Assembly: GCA_022059125.1 (NCBI GenBank) | Contig: JAEUWY010000005.1 | Coordinates: forward strand, 2,604,001 to 2,668,000 | DNA length: 64,000 nt | Source: Corynespora cassiicola | Lineage: Eukaryota > Ascomycota > Dothideomycetes > Pleosporales > Corynesporascaceae | Direction: 5' to 3' | Shown: one piece after another, positions 44,432-55,482 of the stretch | Layout: every line of letters starts with the position of its first letter | Numbering within the stretch: position 1 is the first letter of the stretch | Notes under the pieces: generated by a model | Told to the model about the DNA's origin: nothing | Databases searched by the model: none | Seen by the model: the letters and a program-made list of their open reading frames with translations, nothing else | Translations under genes and position numbers: made by a program

Positions 44432-45535
44432 TCACCCATCACTTTTTCCCTCCCAAAACCCTTCCATTTCCCTAACTAACTTCCTCCAAACTCCCCTCCA
44501 CCTCTCCCCACCCACATTCCCTCCCTCAGCACTCTCCCATCCCTTGACATGCAAACTCCTCACGCCACCCACCCTCCCATCCATGTCTCCATCATTCGCA
44601 CTCCACACAATCGGAATCCTCTTCCACGGCATCCGCCCCTCCTTCCTATGCACCCAAATGAGCAAATCCTGCTCCGGATACACCGCATCCTTTAGCGGAT
44701 TCTCCGCGCGATTCAGTACATGCATGTAGTACCCAAACACTCTCCGCGACGGCCGGACGAGCATGAAGCACGCACAAAGATACTCTGGGTGCGACGCAGA
44801 CGGGGGCTCCCATTCGAGCTGCGAGCCATACGTATCCGTCGACGCCGCCATGAGGTATTCTTCCGGTATCAGCTCTTCTCCCTGCTGGTCTTCGGCGCTG
44901 GCTTCCTCGCTGGTGGCGTCTGCGGCGCTGCTACCGAGCGGGAGCGTCTTTTGCGTGATGCCCACGTCCTTGTCTTCGAAGATGCCGTCGAGGTTATGGA
45001 GAAGGAATGAGTCGGCGTCGAGGTATAGGATCTTGTCCCAGGCGTCGAGTTCCCAGAGCCGAAGCTTTGCGAGGACGTCGCGGAATCGGCTCTGCGCGAC
45101 CCATTGTCGGTCGAATGCGCCTGAAGTCGGTGAAAGGTCGATAGGCTCGATGCGCACGATGGTTGCGCCCTCAGCTTGTAGGACGTTGATCCAAGCTTCT
45201 GGTGTCGATGGCAGCACGAGTATCAAGAAAGGTGCATGTGGAAGGTGGGTGCGGGTCTGTGGGGCATGTAGGATTTGGTAAGTTAATAAACGGGTGGACG
45301 TGAAGTAGGGGTCGCCGAGGCTGCGAGTTGAGTTTGTCGTGGTAGCATTGTGAGACGTTGGTGGGCCGAGGAAGGTTGCGTATGCATATTTGGGAGGATG
45401 GTATTTCCACGCTGGGAGTTTTGAGGGTAGAGATGCGAGTCGTGCTGAGGGCGCAAAGACTACGAGATAGCTTAGGCCAATTAAGACCGATGTGACTATG
45501 AGAAAAGTAAAGAAACGTCCTGCTTTGAGAGGCAT
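44432..45535 (-). CDS. GT8-type glycosyltransferase, type II membrane protein
   Basis: Single exon; 367 aa. Residues 7-28 form a signal anchor (FFTFLIVTSVLIGLSYLVVF) preceded by two basic residues, predicting a Golgi or ER lumenal catalytic domain. The metal-binding DxD motif is DAD 173-175 in KILYLDADSFLLHNLDGIF. DRQWVAQSRFRDVLAKLRLW just before it and the later PEQDLLIWVH match the glycogenin/GNT1-like GT8 family. Between about 195 and 220 lies an acidic low-complexity insert (TSEEASAEDQQGEE). Related fungal proteins are proposed to add GlcNAc or other sugars to glycoproteins in the Golgi; donor and acceptor cannot be read from sequence. The ATG at 45535 gives the anchor directly; earlier in-frame codons are not ATG. 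Confidence 0.82.
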   Translation of the reverse strand: MPLKAGRFFTFLIVTSVLIGLSYLVVFAPSARLASLPSKLPAWKYHPPKYAYATFLGPPTSHNATTTNSTRSLGDPYFTSTRLLTYQILHAPQTRTHLPHAPFLILVLPSTPEAWINVLQAEGATIVRIEPIDLSPTSGAFDRQWVAQSRFRDVLAKLRLWELDAWDKILYLDADSFLLHNLDGIFEDKDVGITQKTLPLGSSAADATSEEASAEDQQGEELIPEEYLMAASTDTYGSQLEWEPPSASHPEYLCACFMLVRPSRRVFGYYMHVLNRAENPLKDAVYPEQDLLIWVHRKEGRMPWKRIPIVWSANDGDMDGRVGGVRSLHVKGWESAEGGNVGGERWRGVWRKLVREMEGFWEGKSDG

Positions 45536-45928
45536 TTCATGTTGCTGTGCGCTCACGATTTCTGCAAAGAAACGTGGTTCGTAGGACAGATGTTCTGATG
45601 TACAGCGGCGTCACAAAATGGAGTTCAGCCCCAGCGGCTGAAGTTCAGCTGGATTCACCCGTAACGCCACAGTAGCACAGCAACCACAATCTAGTTCACA
45701 CATCAGGCAAGTCAGGATGGAACAGCATGGGACTTGTCATTTTATTTTTGGGGAGGCTCTGCAGAGAATTATCTGAGCCAGCACCGTTCCATGATCATAC
45801 ACAATTCCCGGCCTGCCTTTTGCGGCGCCGAGGTCCTGAACGACGATCATGCCAGGCCATCATTCATGGTCTTCATGGGGAATCATTCTCAGAAAACCTT
45901 TACTCCACCAAGCAGCACCACGCCGCAT
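45536..45928. other. Intergenic region upstream of the glycosyltransferase
   Basis: 393 bp holding the glycosyltransferase promoter and the 3' flank of RPL7. No element is named. Confidence 0.4.
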
Positions 45929-46862
45929 CTAGTTCATCTGCTTGATGAGGGCGTTGATGTGCTCCTCCCGGTTACCGAGATCACCACCCTGGATGAAGTG
46001 CTTGAACTTGCGAGGACGGAAACCACCAGTGGGGTTGGAGAGCTTGAAGGGCCAGAGGAAGTTGCAGGCCTGCTTGAAGTTGGGACCGACGGTGTAGATC
46101 TCGTGGATGAGGTCCTCAATGCAGACGATGCCGTACTGGCCGAGGTTCTCCTCGATGATGGCGTTGTCGGAGAGAGGGATGCGCTGCTTGTTGACCTTGC
46201 CGTATCCGCGCTTGTAGATGAGCTCACGGACAGCCTTCTGGTTGGGGTATCCGTAGGCGATGTAGGGCTCGACGATCTTCAACATCTCGAGGGTGGCCTT
46301 GGTGAGGCGGATGAAGACACCGTTGTTGATCTGGAGAAGACGGAGGAGCTGGAGAGTCTTCCTCTTCTTGGGGTCGATCTTGTTGATACTGATAGGTGGT
46401 TAGTCGCCGGCCGTGCTGCTAAAGTTTTATCAAAGTTAATGCGTACCCCTTGATGCGGATGGCGAAGATGAGCTTGTGCTCAGCGGGGACGAAGAAAGCG
46501 CCCTCCTGCTTAGCAGCACGCTTGGCCTCGATCACATCACGCTCGGCCTTCTTGTACTCCTGCTGGTACTTCTCGGCGCGCTGGAAGATGACCTCGCGCT
46601 TCTTCTTGTTGGCCTAAGAAAGTCTTAGCCAATTTTGATACTCCTAACTGCGTTGCGCAGATCTAGGGAGAGGGGTTTATCGCACCTCGCGCTTCTCCTT
46701 CAGGGCAGCGGCACGCTGGTCAGCGACCTTCTGGTTCTGCTTCTGCTTCTTGAGCAGCGTCTCGGGGACGGCGATGTCGTTCTGGGTGGGAACAGTGCTG
46801 CGAATGGCTATTAGACATGATGCATGGTGAATTGCAGGCAATTCGACTCACCTTCCGGCCAT
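45929..46862 (-). CDS. RPL7: 60S ribosomal protein L7 (uL30)
   Basis: Four exons, complement of 46852-46862, 46686-46797, 46447-46613 and 45929-46388; 249 aa. The first coding exon has 11 nt (MAG plus two bases), a pattern common in fungal ribosomal protein genes. The Lys/Arg-rich N-terminal helix ([20 protein letters not shown]) is followed by the L30-like fold: [47 protein letters not shown] and the terminal region [17 protein letters not shown]7 binds 25S rRNA expansion segments in the large subunit and is needed early in 60S assembly. Introns are 54, 72 and 58 nt. It shares a 249-bp upstream region with the tRNA methyltransferase gene. Confidence 0.96.
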
Positions 46863-47111
46863 TGCTGCGGTGTTAGTAGCTGACTTGGTGGATGTCGAAG
46901 ATGGCTGAGGAGAGTTTGTGTTTTGTGGCTCGCGCAGAAATTCAGTGTGCGCGCTCGGACCAGCCAAGAGTTAGCGTCACATGACCGACCCTGCCCTACC
47001 CCACCAATCCGGTCCAGGCTGCGGAAGAGCTACTGAACTTTTCTTGAAGCTCCGTCTCTCGCTGCCACTTTCTCTCTAACAGCCCGCAGACTACACCAAA
47101 CAACACTAATC
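46863..47111. promoter_or_regulatory. Short divergent promoter, RPL7 / NCL1
   Basis: Only 249 bp separate two start codons pointing away from each other, so the two genes probably share upstream elements. It contains GCGTCACATGACC at about 46973-46985, a palindrome-like CATG core. No TATA box was found, as usual for ribosomal protein genes. Confidence 0.55.
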
Positions 47112-49685
47112 ATGGGCAGAGGTGGCAATCGTGTAAGTCGCCTTGTTGCGCTCATCCTGCAGACATGAACTAATCGAGCATAGGGCGGCTCGCGCAAGCC
47201 ATTTCGCGGGAAGGGCAAGAACAGTCGTGGCGGCGGAGGCAGAGACACTCGCACGGAGCCATGGTCGGATATTCCTAGGAAGAATGAGCTTTTCGAGACC
47301 TACTACCGCAAGGGTGGCTTCATGGAGGAGGAAGAATTCGAAGAAATGTGGAAGTACCTGGCTACGAACCTTCCGAACAGTTTCCGCTTCACAGGAACCA
47401 AGTCTGATGCGCTTGCCGTCCGCGAGACTTTCAAGCAGCGATACATCCCTAGAATCACGGCTGTGAAGTTCGAGGGCAAGTCGGTGGAGCCTCCGGAGGC
47501 AGTCAAGGCCTTTCCCGATGAGCTCGTCTGGCACATGAAGACTGACAAGAAGATTATTCGCCGCCACGCTCCTTTCGCCGAGTTTCAGAAGTTCCTGGTC
47601 GCAGAGACCACTTCGGGAAACATCAGCAGGCAGGAAGTTGTCAGCATGATTCCTCCGCATTTCCTTGACGTTAAGCCTGGCATGGTTGTTCTAGACATGT
47701 GCGCTGCTCCTGGAAGCAAATCAGCCCAACTGGCTGAGATGATTCACGGTGACGAGGAGGAGCGTGTGAAGCGAGCAGCCAATGACGAGTCCCCCAACAT
47801 CGATGGCGAAGGCGACTATAGCGACGACGGACGCTCGACCGGTTTGCTCATTGCCAATGACACCGACTACAAGCGCGCTGGCATGTTGGTCCACCAGGTC
47901 AAGCGACTGAACTTTCCCAACCTCATTGTCACACAGCACGATGCGTCCATTTTCCCCTCTATCGAGCTTCCCAGTAAGCAAGGCGAAAGGAAACAATACC
48001 TCAAGTTTGACCGCATCTTGGCCGATGTGCCGTGTTCGGGCGATGGAACGGCGCGCAAGAACGTCAATGTCTGGCAGAAGTGGACTCCCAAGGACGGGCT
48101 TGGTCTGCACAACCTTCAGCTGCGCATCCTTTTCCGAGGTCTGCAGATGCTCAAGAAGGGAGGCCGTATGGTCTATTCGACGTGCAGTATGAACCCAGTG
48201 GAGAATGAGGCCGTCGTTGCTGCTGCTATCGAGGCGTGTGGTGGAACTTCCAAGGTTCAGCTCGTCGACTGCTCAGACTACCTCCCCAACCTCATCAGAA
48301 AGCCTGGGCTCAATAAGTGGAAAATCTTGGATACTTCGTCCGTCCCTGGCGGCGAGAAGACCGCCCACATGTTCACCAGCTGGGACGCTTTCGTCAAGGC
48401 AAAGGAAAAGTACGACAGTGAAGAGCCCGAGCGCACCTTTTCTAGCAAGATCTCGCCAAGCGTTTTCCCTCCCAAAGAGACCTCGGAGGCGGACCGCATT
48501 CCACTCGAGCGTTGCATTCGAGTGTATCCCCACTTGCAGGACACGGGTGGTTTCTTTGTAGCAGTTTTGGAGAAGTTGGATGACATCAAGGTCAACCAGA
48601 TCAAGAACGCTACAAATGAGGCTGAGGCTCGCAAGGCTACCGAGTCAGATAATGCCACGCCTGCGGCGGCTCAGCCTGTGGAAGAGGCAGCCACGATCGA
48701 CGTGGGCGGAGAGCAAAACGGCGATACCGCAACAGCGACGCCTGTAGAGGCACCTGCCTCTCCATTGAAGCGCAAGTTGGATGACGTCGAGGAGGACAGC
48801 TCCGTAAAGCGAACCAAAACTGATGAAGCAGAAGCGACTCCAGATGTACCGGCCATCTCCGAAGCCGACAGCGCGAAACCCTCCGGCAATGAGTCTAACT
48901 CCAAGAAAGAGAAGCTCAAGCCTGAAAGTCAGAGCAACAACAAGGAGTACTTTGAGTATGTTGATTCCAAGGACGATACCATGAACGGTATCCTCGAATT
49001 CTTTGGCATCTCCTCGCGCTTCCCCCGCGACCGCTTCATGGTCAAGAACAAGGAGGGCCTCCTCCTCAACAAAATCTACTATACCTCGGCCCTTGCCAGG
49101 ACGATAATATCGCAGAACAAGGACCGCGGCATGAAGTTCATCCACTGCGGTGTCGTCATGTTCGTCTCACACAAAATAAAGGACACAAACATCAAGGCCG
49201 CCTGGCGCCTCCAGAACGAAGGCATCCGTATCCTCGAGCCCTGGGCCAAGAACCGCATCATCAGCCTCACCTCCCGCGATACCCTGCACCGCCTCCTCAT
49301 CGAGATGTTCCCCAAGATGCCAAAGGACGGCTCGCACGATCTCGGCGAGGTCGGCGATCAGGTAAAGGACCTCGAGCCCGGATGCTGCTTTGTGCGCGTC
49401 GAACAGAACCCCGAGATGGGCTTCCCGTTCCGCATGGTGCTGCCGCTGTGGAGGCATCCTGGGTCCGCCAACTTGATGGTCGATAAGGACGACCGTAAGG
49501 CCATGTTGCTGAGGCTGTACGATGAGAAGGATCCCCAGATCAAGAACCATGTTGCCGACAAGGCGGCCGCGGAGGCGAAGCGCGCGGAGGAGGCAGAGGC
49601 TGCCGAGGAGGCGGAAGAAGAGGGCAAGAACCCTGAGCTCGGCGACGAGGAGGTCGAGGCCAAGGGCGATGCTATGGAGGAGTAG
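47112..49685 (+). CDS. NCL1: tRNA (cytosine-5) methyltransferase NCL1/TRM4
   Basis: Exons 47112-47132 and 47184-49685; 840 aa. The start is a short Gly/Arg-rich leader (MGRGGNRGGSRKPFRGKGK). The SAM-binding motif I is LDMCAAPGSKS. Two family cysteines are present: Cys291 in DVPCSGDGT (motif IV) and the catalytic Cys341 in YSTCSMNPVENE (motif VI). This pair marks the Ncl1/NSUN2 branch, which makes m5C at positions such as 34, 40, 48 and 49 of tRNAs in the nucleus. Compared with the 684-aa yeast enzyme there is an insert (about 170-190) and a long charged linker (about 445-595, Glu/Ala/Lys-rich) before the C-terminal domain, plus an acidic tail (EEAEAAEEAEEEGK). Identity is firm. Divergent from RPL7; both serve translation. 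Confidence 0.93.
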
Positions 49686-50371
49686 ATGGTATACTCTGTT
49701 CGCAGTACTTGGCTCAACTGGTGGACGAACGGGTAGATGGATATAGTACCGGCACGGCGCATCTAGGTCTCTTTTCCTTGTCATTTCTCTGCATGCATTC
49801 CCACATCCACATAGGCACCACTACACGGCGGCATTCATCTGCCCCCCACCTCCCTCGAAAAAAGAGAGGACCCCACAAATGGATGAAAATGCACCCATGA
49901 AAACTTTTGCAAAGGCTCCAATCATGCACTCATACATTCATTATCGAACCCGACCGATGGAATTTCACACCCCACACCCCGTCTATCTGTCTGTCTGTCT
50001 GTTCCATCGGGCCGCCCGCTACCCACAAGGCAACAACGCCGCGCTATGCATGCATGCTGATAGATGAAATGACTCCAATACCAGAACCCAAGGCCCGCAC
50101 AATGCCGAAAGGAAAAGAAACCACAAGTGTGAAAAAAATGAAAAGGGTGAAGATGGAGGGATCTATGCGCGACCATGGATAGCCCGCTCGCCCATGCTCA
50201 AGGCCTACCGACAGGCGGGGGGAAAGAAAGGGTATAAACGCCATGCACCCACCGCCGATAAACCGGAAAAGTGGGGGAGGTGAGACAAGCCCACGTCCCC
50301 GCGGTCCTTCTAATAAAGGAGTAAAAAGCCGGGCATCACACCGCTGTTACGATCCCCACAGCGCTACCGCT
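49686..50371. other. Convergent intergenic region, NCL1 / histidine kinase
   Basis: 686 bp with the two 3' UTRs. It contains a TCTG tetranucleotide tract (about 49983-50003). No gene is supported. Confidence 0.5.
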
Positions 50372-53300
50372 CTACTCGCGCTCCCTCAGCGACACAACGA
50401 CCGGATGCTGAATCAGCCCATCACTCCTACTCTTCTGATGGGACAAGCGCTCTGCCTCCTCACCCCCCTCTTCCTCCTTCTTAGCCTCGGCACTCGTCTC
50501 ATCCCCGGTGATCACGCCCTTGAGCACGACCTCGAGGTCCGCGAGGCGCACGGGCTTGATGAGGAACAAGTTCACGCCCGAGACGTGCGCCTCCTGCTGG
50601 GCCTCTGAGCTCGCGACACCAGTGAGGGCGATGATGGTGACGGGCGGGAGGTCGTGGTCGCGCTCGTAGGAGCGGATCTGGCGCGTGGCTTCGAGGCCGT
50701 CCATCTCGGGCATGTTGATGTCCATGAGGATGACGTCGATGTGGGGGGTGATGGCGGGGGAGACGGGGGGTGTAGGCGTCGAGTTGTGAGAGTGGGGGAG
50801 CACGCAGGAATCTTTATATGTGTTGAGGGCTTCAAGGCCGTTTTTGGCTAGGACGTGGCGGTGGCCGAGTTTCTCGACGAAGGTACGGAGGAGGCGGAGG
50901 TTGATTGGATTGTCATCTACTGCTAGGCAGTTTAGCGCTCGGTGAGGGGGCGTTCGCAGCTTCTTTACGGGGCTGGAGTTAACTGAGCGGACTTCTGGCG
51001 CGCTGAGCGTAGATGAAATGGGTGGTCGTGTGGGCTCGAGGACAGTCGCCAGACTGTTCGGGCTTATGGGAGGCGTATTTTCCTTTAGGCTGAGCGTTGA
51101 CACCTTGGACAGAGTGGTGTCTGTCTCAACTGCATGGGCCAACACCCGACTGGAATGGCGATCCAGGCAGGAGGTCAAGGCTCTGGCGAATTTATGCGGA
51201 CCACAGGGTTGAACAATACACTCAAAGACCTGACCCGGGACAGTAATGGCAGTGGTCGATTGAGCAGATGCAGCCCCTTGGCAGACGACGACGACAGGTG
51301 CCATAGAAGCAGTATCGGGATGTTTGCTATGCTGCTCTCGCAGCCACTTTGCACCAGATTCGGTGGCCACGAAGATATCAGGCCTATCACCCGGCTCATG
51401 CTTCCGGCCTTCCATTGCGAACCAGTCACTGCACATGTTGTCTAGTGCTTTGAGTGTGAGCATGGTGGCATTCTTGTTCTTGAGGCTCTTGACCGGGAAA
51501 TATTCGTCTTCATCTTCGAAGCCAACAAATGAGACCCTCATGCCTTCGGTGCGCTTGTTGACTGCCAACAATTCTCTCTCTGGGATAGACGCACACACGG
51601 CAGGAGACATGATGGACGTCTTGAGAGGACAATAGACTGTGAACTTGGTCCCGCGACCCTTCTCGCTGCGAACCTCAATGTCTCCGCCCAAAGAATCGAC
51701 AAGCTGCTTGACGATACTGAGCCCCAGTCCGGTGCCTTGGCTGAGTGGGTTCTCTTGAGCGAAAGAGTGGAACAGTCGATGGTTGACGTAGTCCTCAGAC
51801 ATGCCTATACCCGAGTCTGTGATGATGACGCGGAACTCGGAAACATCCTCAGGTTCGTCCGCGCTGGGTACCACTTGGAGCTTAACCTTGATGTAACCGG
51901 CCGGAGTATACTTGAGAGAATTGCCGAAGAGGTTCATGATGATGCGCCGCCAGGCGCCAGGCTGTGTGCGGAAGACATAGTTGGCCGTCTTGTTGATGTC
52001 CAGGACAATGGCAATCGGAGGTATATCGGGTTTCTTTGAAGGCTGTTCAAATGTCTGAGTAGCCGTTTGCTGGAAATGGTAGCCAGCAAAGACGCTCTCG
52101 AGAGCTTCTTCCGCCAAGACGCTCATATCGACATCAGTAATGACGGTCATGATGTCGTTGGTGTGGCCTTGTCCCGGATTGATTACATGCTTGGCGCTCT
52201 GCGAACGCTTTTTTGAGCGCTTCGAAGCCCCGCGGGTCAGGTTATTGATCTTTGCGAAGTCTAGGACCTAAATGATATTACGATTTAGAACAGCACAGCA
52301 AAATTGTATCGGAGTAGGGCGCTCACGTGATTGATGGTATCGAGCAATGTCTTGCCACATGTCTCGATGGTTTTTGTCATGTTGGATTGCTGTGTGTCGA
52401 CCTTTGTCTCTTTCAGTAGATCGGCCATACCCAAGATACCATGGAGAGGCGATCTCAGTTCGTGGCTTATGGATGAGATGAAGTCTGCCTTTGCTGCATC
52501 AGCCAGCTTGGTGTCAAGGCGGGCGACCTCGGCCATAACACTATTGGAGAAGGCAGCAAGGTAGCTCAGCTCTTGTTCACTTGTGAAGACACGCATAGGA
52601 TCAGAACTCCAGATGATCACGCTTGCGAACCAACGGTCGCGATGGGGGTCCCAGAGCGGGTAGAGCACCAGGCTACGCGCCTTGGGAAACACGTCCCGCA
52701 ACAGATTCTCGTCTTCTTGGCTCTTGGACGACTCTGACCGTCGAGATGCATTGAAAGGGAACTCGGTCAGGTCAGTCTCGCCAGGAGACGTGTGCGACGC
52801 GGGGGCCGCCTCAGCATCGAAATTGAATATTTGACCGTGAGAGTATGTACGTAGGAGATATCGCAAAACGCTCTCGGACATGGAATAGTGGTTACTGGAT
52901 GGGGACAGGGGAGTGCTAACGTGTTTGCAAAGGGCAGCACCTAGGATTGTGCATGGCTTGTCCGGCTCAGGGGGTTCAGATAGGAAATCGTCATCAACGA
53001 GCCCGCCAAAAGTACTAACTTGGGCGTCGAAGAAGACGGCGCCTTCAGCATCCGTGGAATCGACAATCATGCCTGCCGCTCTGCTAAAGGCGGCCCTGAC
53101 CTCGGGCGCGACCCTGTCCTGCACGTCATTCTTGGTCGAGGATGCCTTCTTGGCCACCTCGTGCGGGCGGTGCTCGCTCACAATCTCGGAGGCGGGCGTG
53201 ACGACTACACTGCCGGGCGGCGCCGTGGATGGAGAGGTGGGGTGGGGACTCTTCATGCTAGGCACGCTGGAATCGACGCTGTTCTTCCGGTCCGCGAAGA

Positions 53301-54302
53301 CGGCATCTTGGATGACTGGGCGCTGCGCATTGCCGTTGGACGCGGTAAGGCGACGCTGACGGGGGGCAAAAATGGTGTCCGCCGGGGCAAGAGTCGACGG
53401 CGTGAGGTCGGGATCCCATGGATCGCTCCACTCCTCCAGGCTGGACTTGCCCTCGGCAAAGGAGCCAAGGCTCCGGATCATGATGCCTCCCCTCTTGTGG
53501 TCGTCGGTCGCCCGCGTCATCTCGAGATGCTTCATGATGGTGGCCGACATGTCCTTCATGAAGGACAGCTCGAACTCGGACAAGCCATTGCGGGGCTTGT
53601 CGTCGAGCACGCTGTAGGTGCCGATGCTGTGGCCCGTGGGGCTCCGGATGGGGACGGCAGCATAGAAGCGGGCGTAGGGCGGGCCCAGTACGAAGGGGTA
53701 GTTTTTGAAGCGGTCATCCTGGGACAGGTCATTGACAACCAGCGAGGGGACATGGCCGAGCTCCTCGAAGGGCTGGGTCAGGATGACGGGCAGATTGACG
53801 GTGTAGTAGCAGATGCTCTTCTCCTTGGGGAAGATGCTGGCGCCCCAGCACAGGCGGTCGGCGGCGTACTCTGCGCGGTCGCTGTCGAGCGAGAGGGTGC
53901 GGGTGGCCTCGGCGAGGATGTGGCAGTTTCGGCGGTCGAAGAAGGAAATCAGACAGCGTCGCGCGTTCAGGCGGAGGGCGCCCAATTGCGCAAAGGCCGT
54001 CAGGGCCTTGTCCTCGGACGGCTTGGGACAGGCGGGAGTGGCGGGGTAGGCCAGCGACGGCAGCACGTTGGGGCGGCCGTCGGGGGTGGCATCGTGCTGG
54101 CCGCACGAGGCGTCGCTCTTGGGCCTTTGCGAGGGATGGTAGTACCTGTGAGGCGGATTAACGAGGTTCGGCGGGGCTGCGGTAGAGTCCCAGTGATTTA
54201 CCTATAGAACTCGCGTTCCTTGGCCCGATCAGCCTGCTCCAGCTGCTTTTTTGTAGCTGCGTACGATGGCGCGCCCGCGGGAGCCGTGGCGTGGTCCGCC
54301 AT
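50372..54302 (-). CDS. GAF-domain hybrid histidine kinase with receiver domain
   Basis: Three exons, complement of 54202-54302, 52327-54145 and 50372-52267; 1271 aa. Order: a short N-terminus ([13 protein letters not shown]), a GAF-like sensor (about 65-235, with [14 protein letters not shown], the typical fungal start), a disordered linker with a second putative sensor segment (about 330-575), HisKA with phospho-acceptor His595 in SISHELRSP, an HATPase domain ([23 protein letters not shown]), and a C-terminal receiver with LAVDDNPIN, phospho-Asp1156 in [15 protein letters not shown] and IKPVR. Introns of 56 and 59 nt rejoin EFYRYY and [12 protein letters not shown]. Hybrid kinases pass phosphate via a Ypd1-type carrier to Skn7 or Ssk1-type regulators. 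No transmembrane helix is seen, so it is probably cytosolic. I do not assign the fungal HHK group. Regulation and ligand are unknown. Confidence 0.92.
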
Positions 54303-55482
54303 GGAGGGCAGCGTTCTGGGGGGAGCAGCGAGGGCGCAGGCAAATTGTCATGCCTCTGGGAGCGTCTGAGGGCGGCCCGCGAGGGAGAAGTCGAGCAGCC
54401 AGACGCCAGTGCCGTTGCTGTCGCTCACAAACGCCTCTTAGCTCTTCCTTGGCTCGACGGCGGGCGCAACCCTGGAGGGGTGGAGGGTGGGAAGGGGACA
54501 GTGCGCCAGTCCGCTCGGCCCTTAGCCAACGGTAGCGGGCCCGGGGCCGTCGAGATGTCGCGAGCCCGAGCAATCACGGCCGCAGGAGGAGAATTGGAGC
54601 GTGGCGGGCGAGGCAGAGGCGTTGCAGAGGCGTCGCAGGCCGCAGTAGAGCGGAGGGCTGCGAGGAGGCGCGTGGGCGAACTCTTCCTAGCGCGACCCTA
54701 GCACTTCGAGGGCGCTGAGGTTTGCCATAGCATGCCCTCCCCCCAAACGCGTGTGCAGAATCCAGGGTCCAGTAAGACAGGGAACGGCGGCCTTGAGTCT
54801 GGCCGTCTTGTCTGGAAGTGGACTGGCCTACAGCTGCCGTCGGCCGTCGTTGGGCGCCCAAGGGGGGCTGTGGTCGCTGTGGTCGCTGTGGTCGCTGTGT
54901 TTTTTCGCCGTCGATTCAGAACTTCGTCTTACAGCCCAACTGCATTGCGACGGCGATCGGATCAGGCGATGAGCAGCGCTACGACGGATTCTTTTTGGCT
55001 CTCCGAGATCGACTGCTGCCCTTGTCCTGGTCTGGCCGGCGAGATGGCACGTCTCCGATGCTACCGATGCTAATCCGCCCAGGATGGCTGCAGCTAACTC
55101 TACCGTCCTGTTGCCGAACATGTGACCCAGGCCCTATCCAGACCTCCCACCTTTCCCACCCGTAATCCGACCATCCGCCGATTGGATCCTTTCGCTCGAC
55201 TACCCAAACGAGCCCACGGCCCAATTCACTGACTCAACTTCCTGTTTGAGTCGCCGCCTCTATAACAACACACGCCCGACTGCTGCCCTGCACACGCCGC
55301 AGTACAGCGTTGCCACCATCCCGACCTATCACGAACCTCACGGCCCGCCATTCAACAGTAGTGCCGGCAACCCACTTTTCCGCCGGCTTGATTTTTTCGA
55401 CCCCACCACTGCACCACCAATCGCTCTGTGCTCCGACATCTCTCCGCCTGGAACACTCACTCCTTCTGGAACGCCGCACAGC
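54303..55482. promoter_or_regulatory. Divergent region, histidine kinase / QNS1
   Basis: 1.18 kb, GC-rich, with a 9-nt tandem (CTGTGGTCG) at about 54868-54899. The frame leading into QNS1 is open back to 55246 but has no ATG, so it is treated as leader. No further gene. Confidence 0.45.
54868..54899. repeat. Tandem repeat of CTGTGGTCG
   Basis: About three and a half perfect copies of a 9-nt unit. If transcribed it would lie in the promoter or leader zone of either divergent gene. Confidence 0.7.

Noticed and set aside
55246..55482. Upstream extension of the QNS1 frame
   Set aside because: Open but without ATG. The conserved QNS1 start [15 protein letters not shown] begins at 55483.
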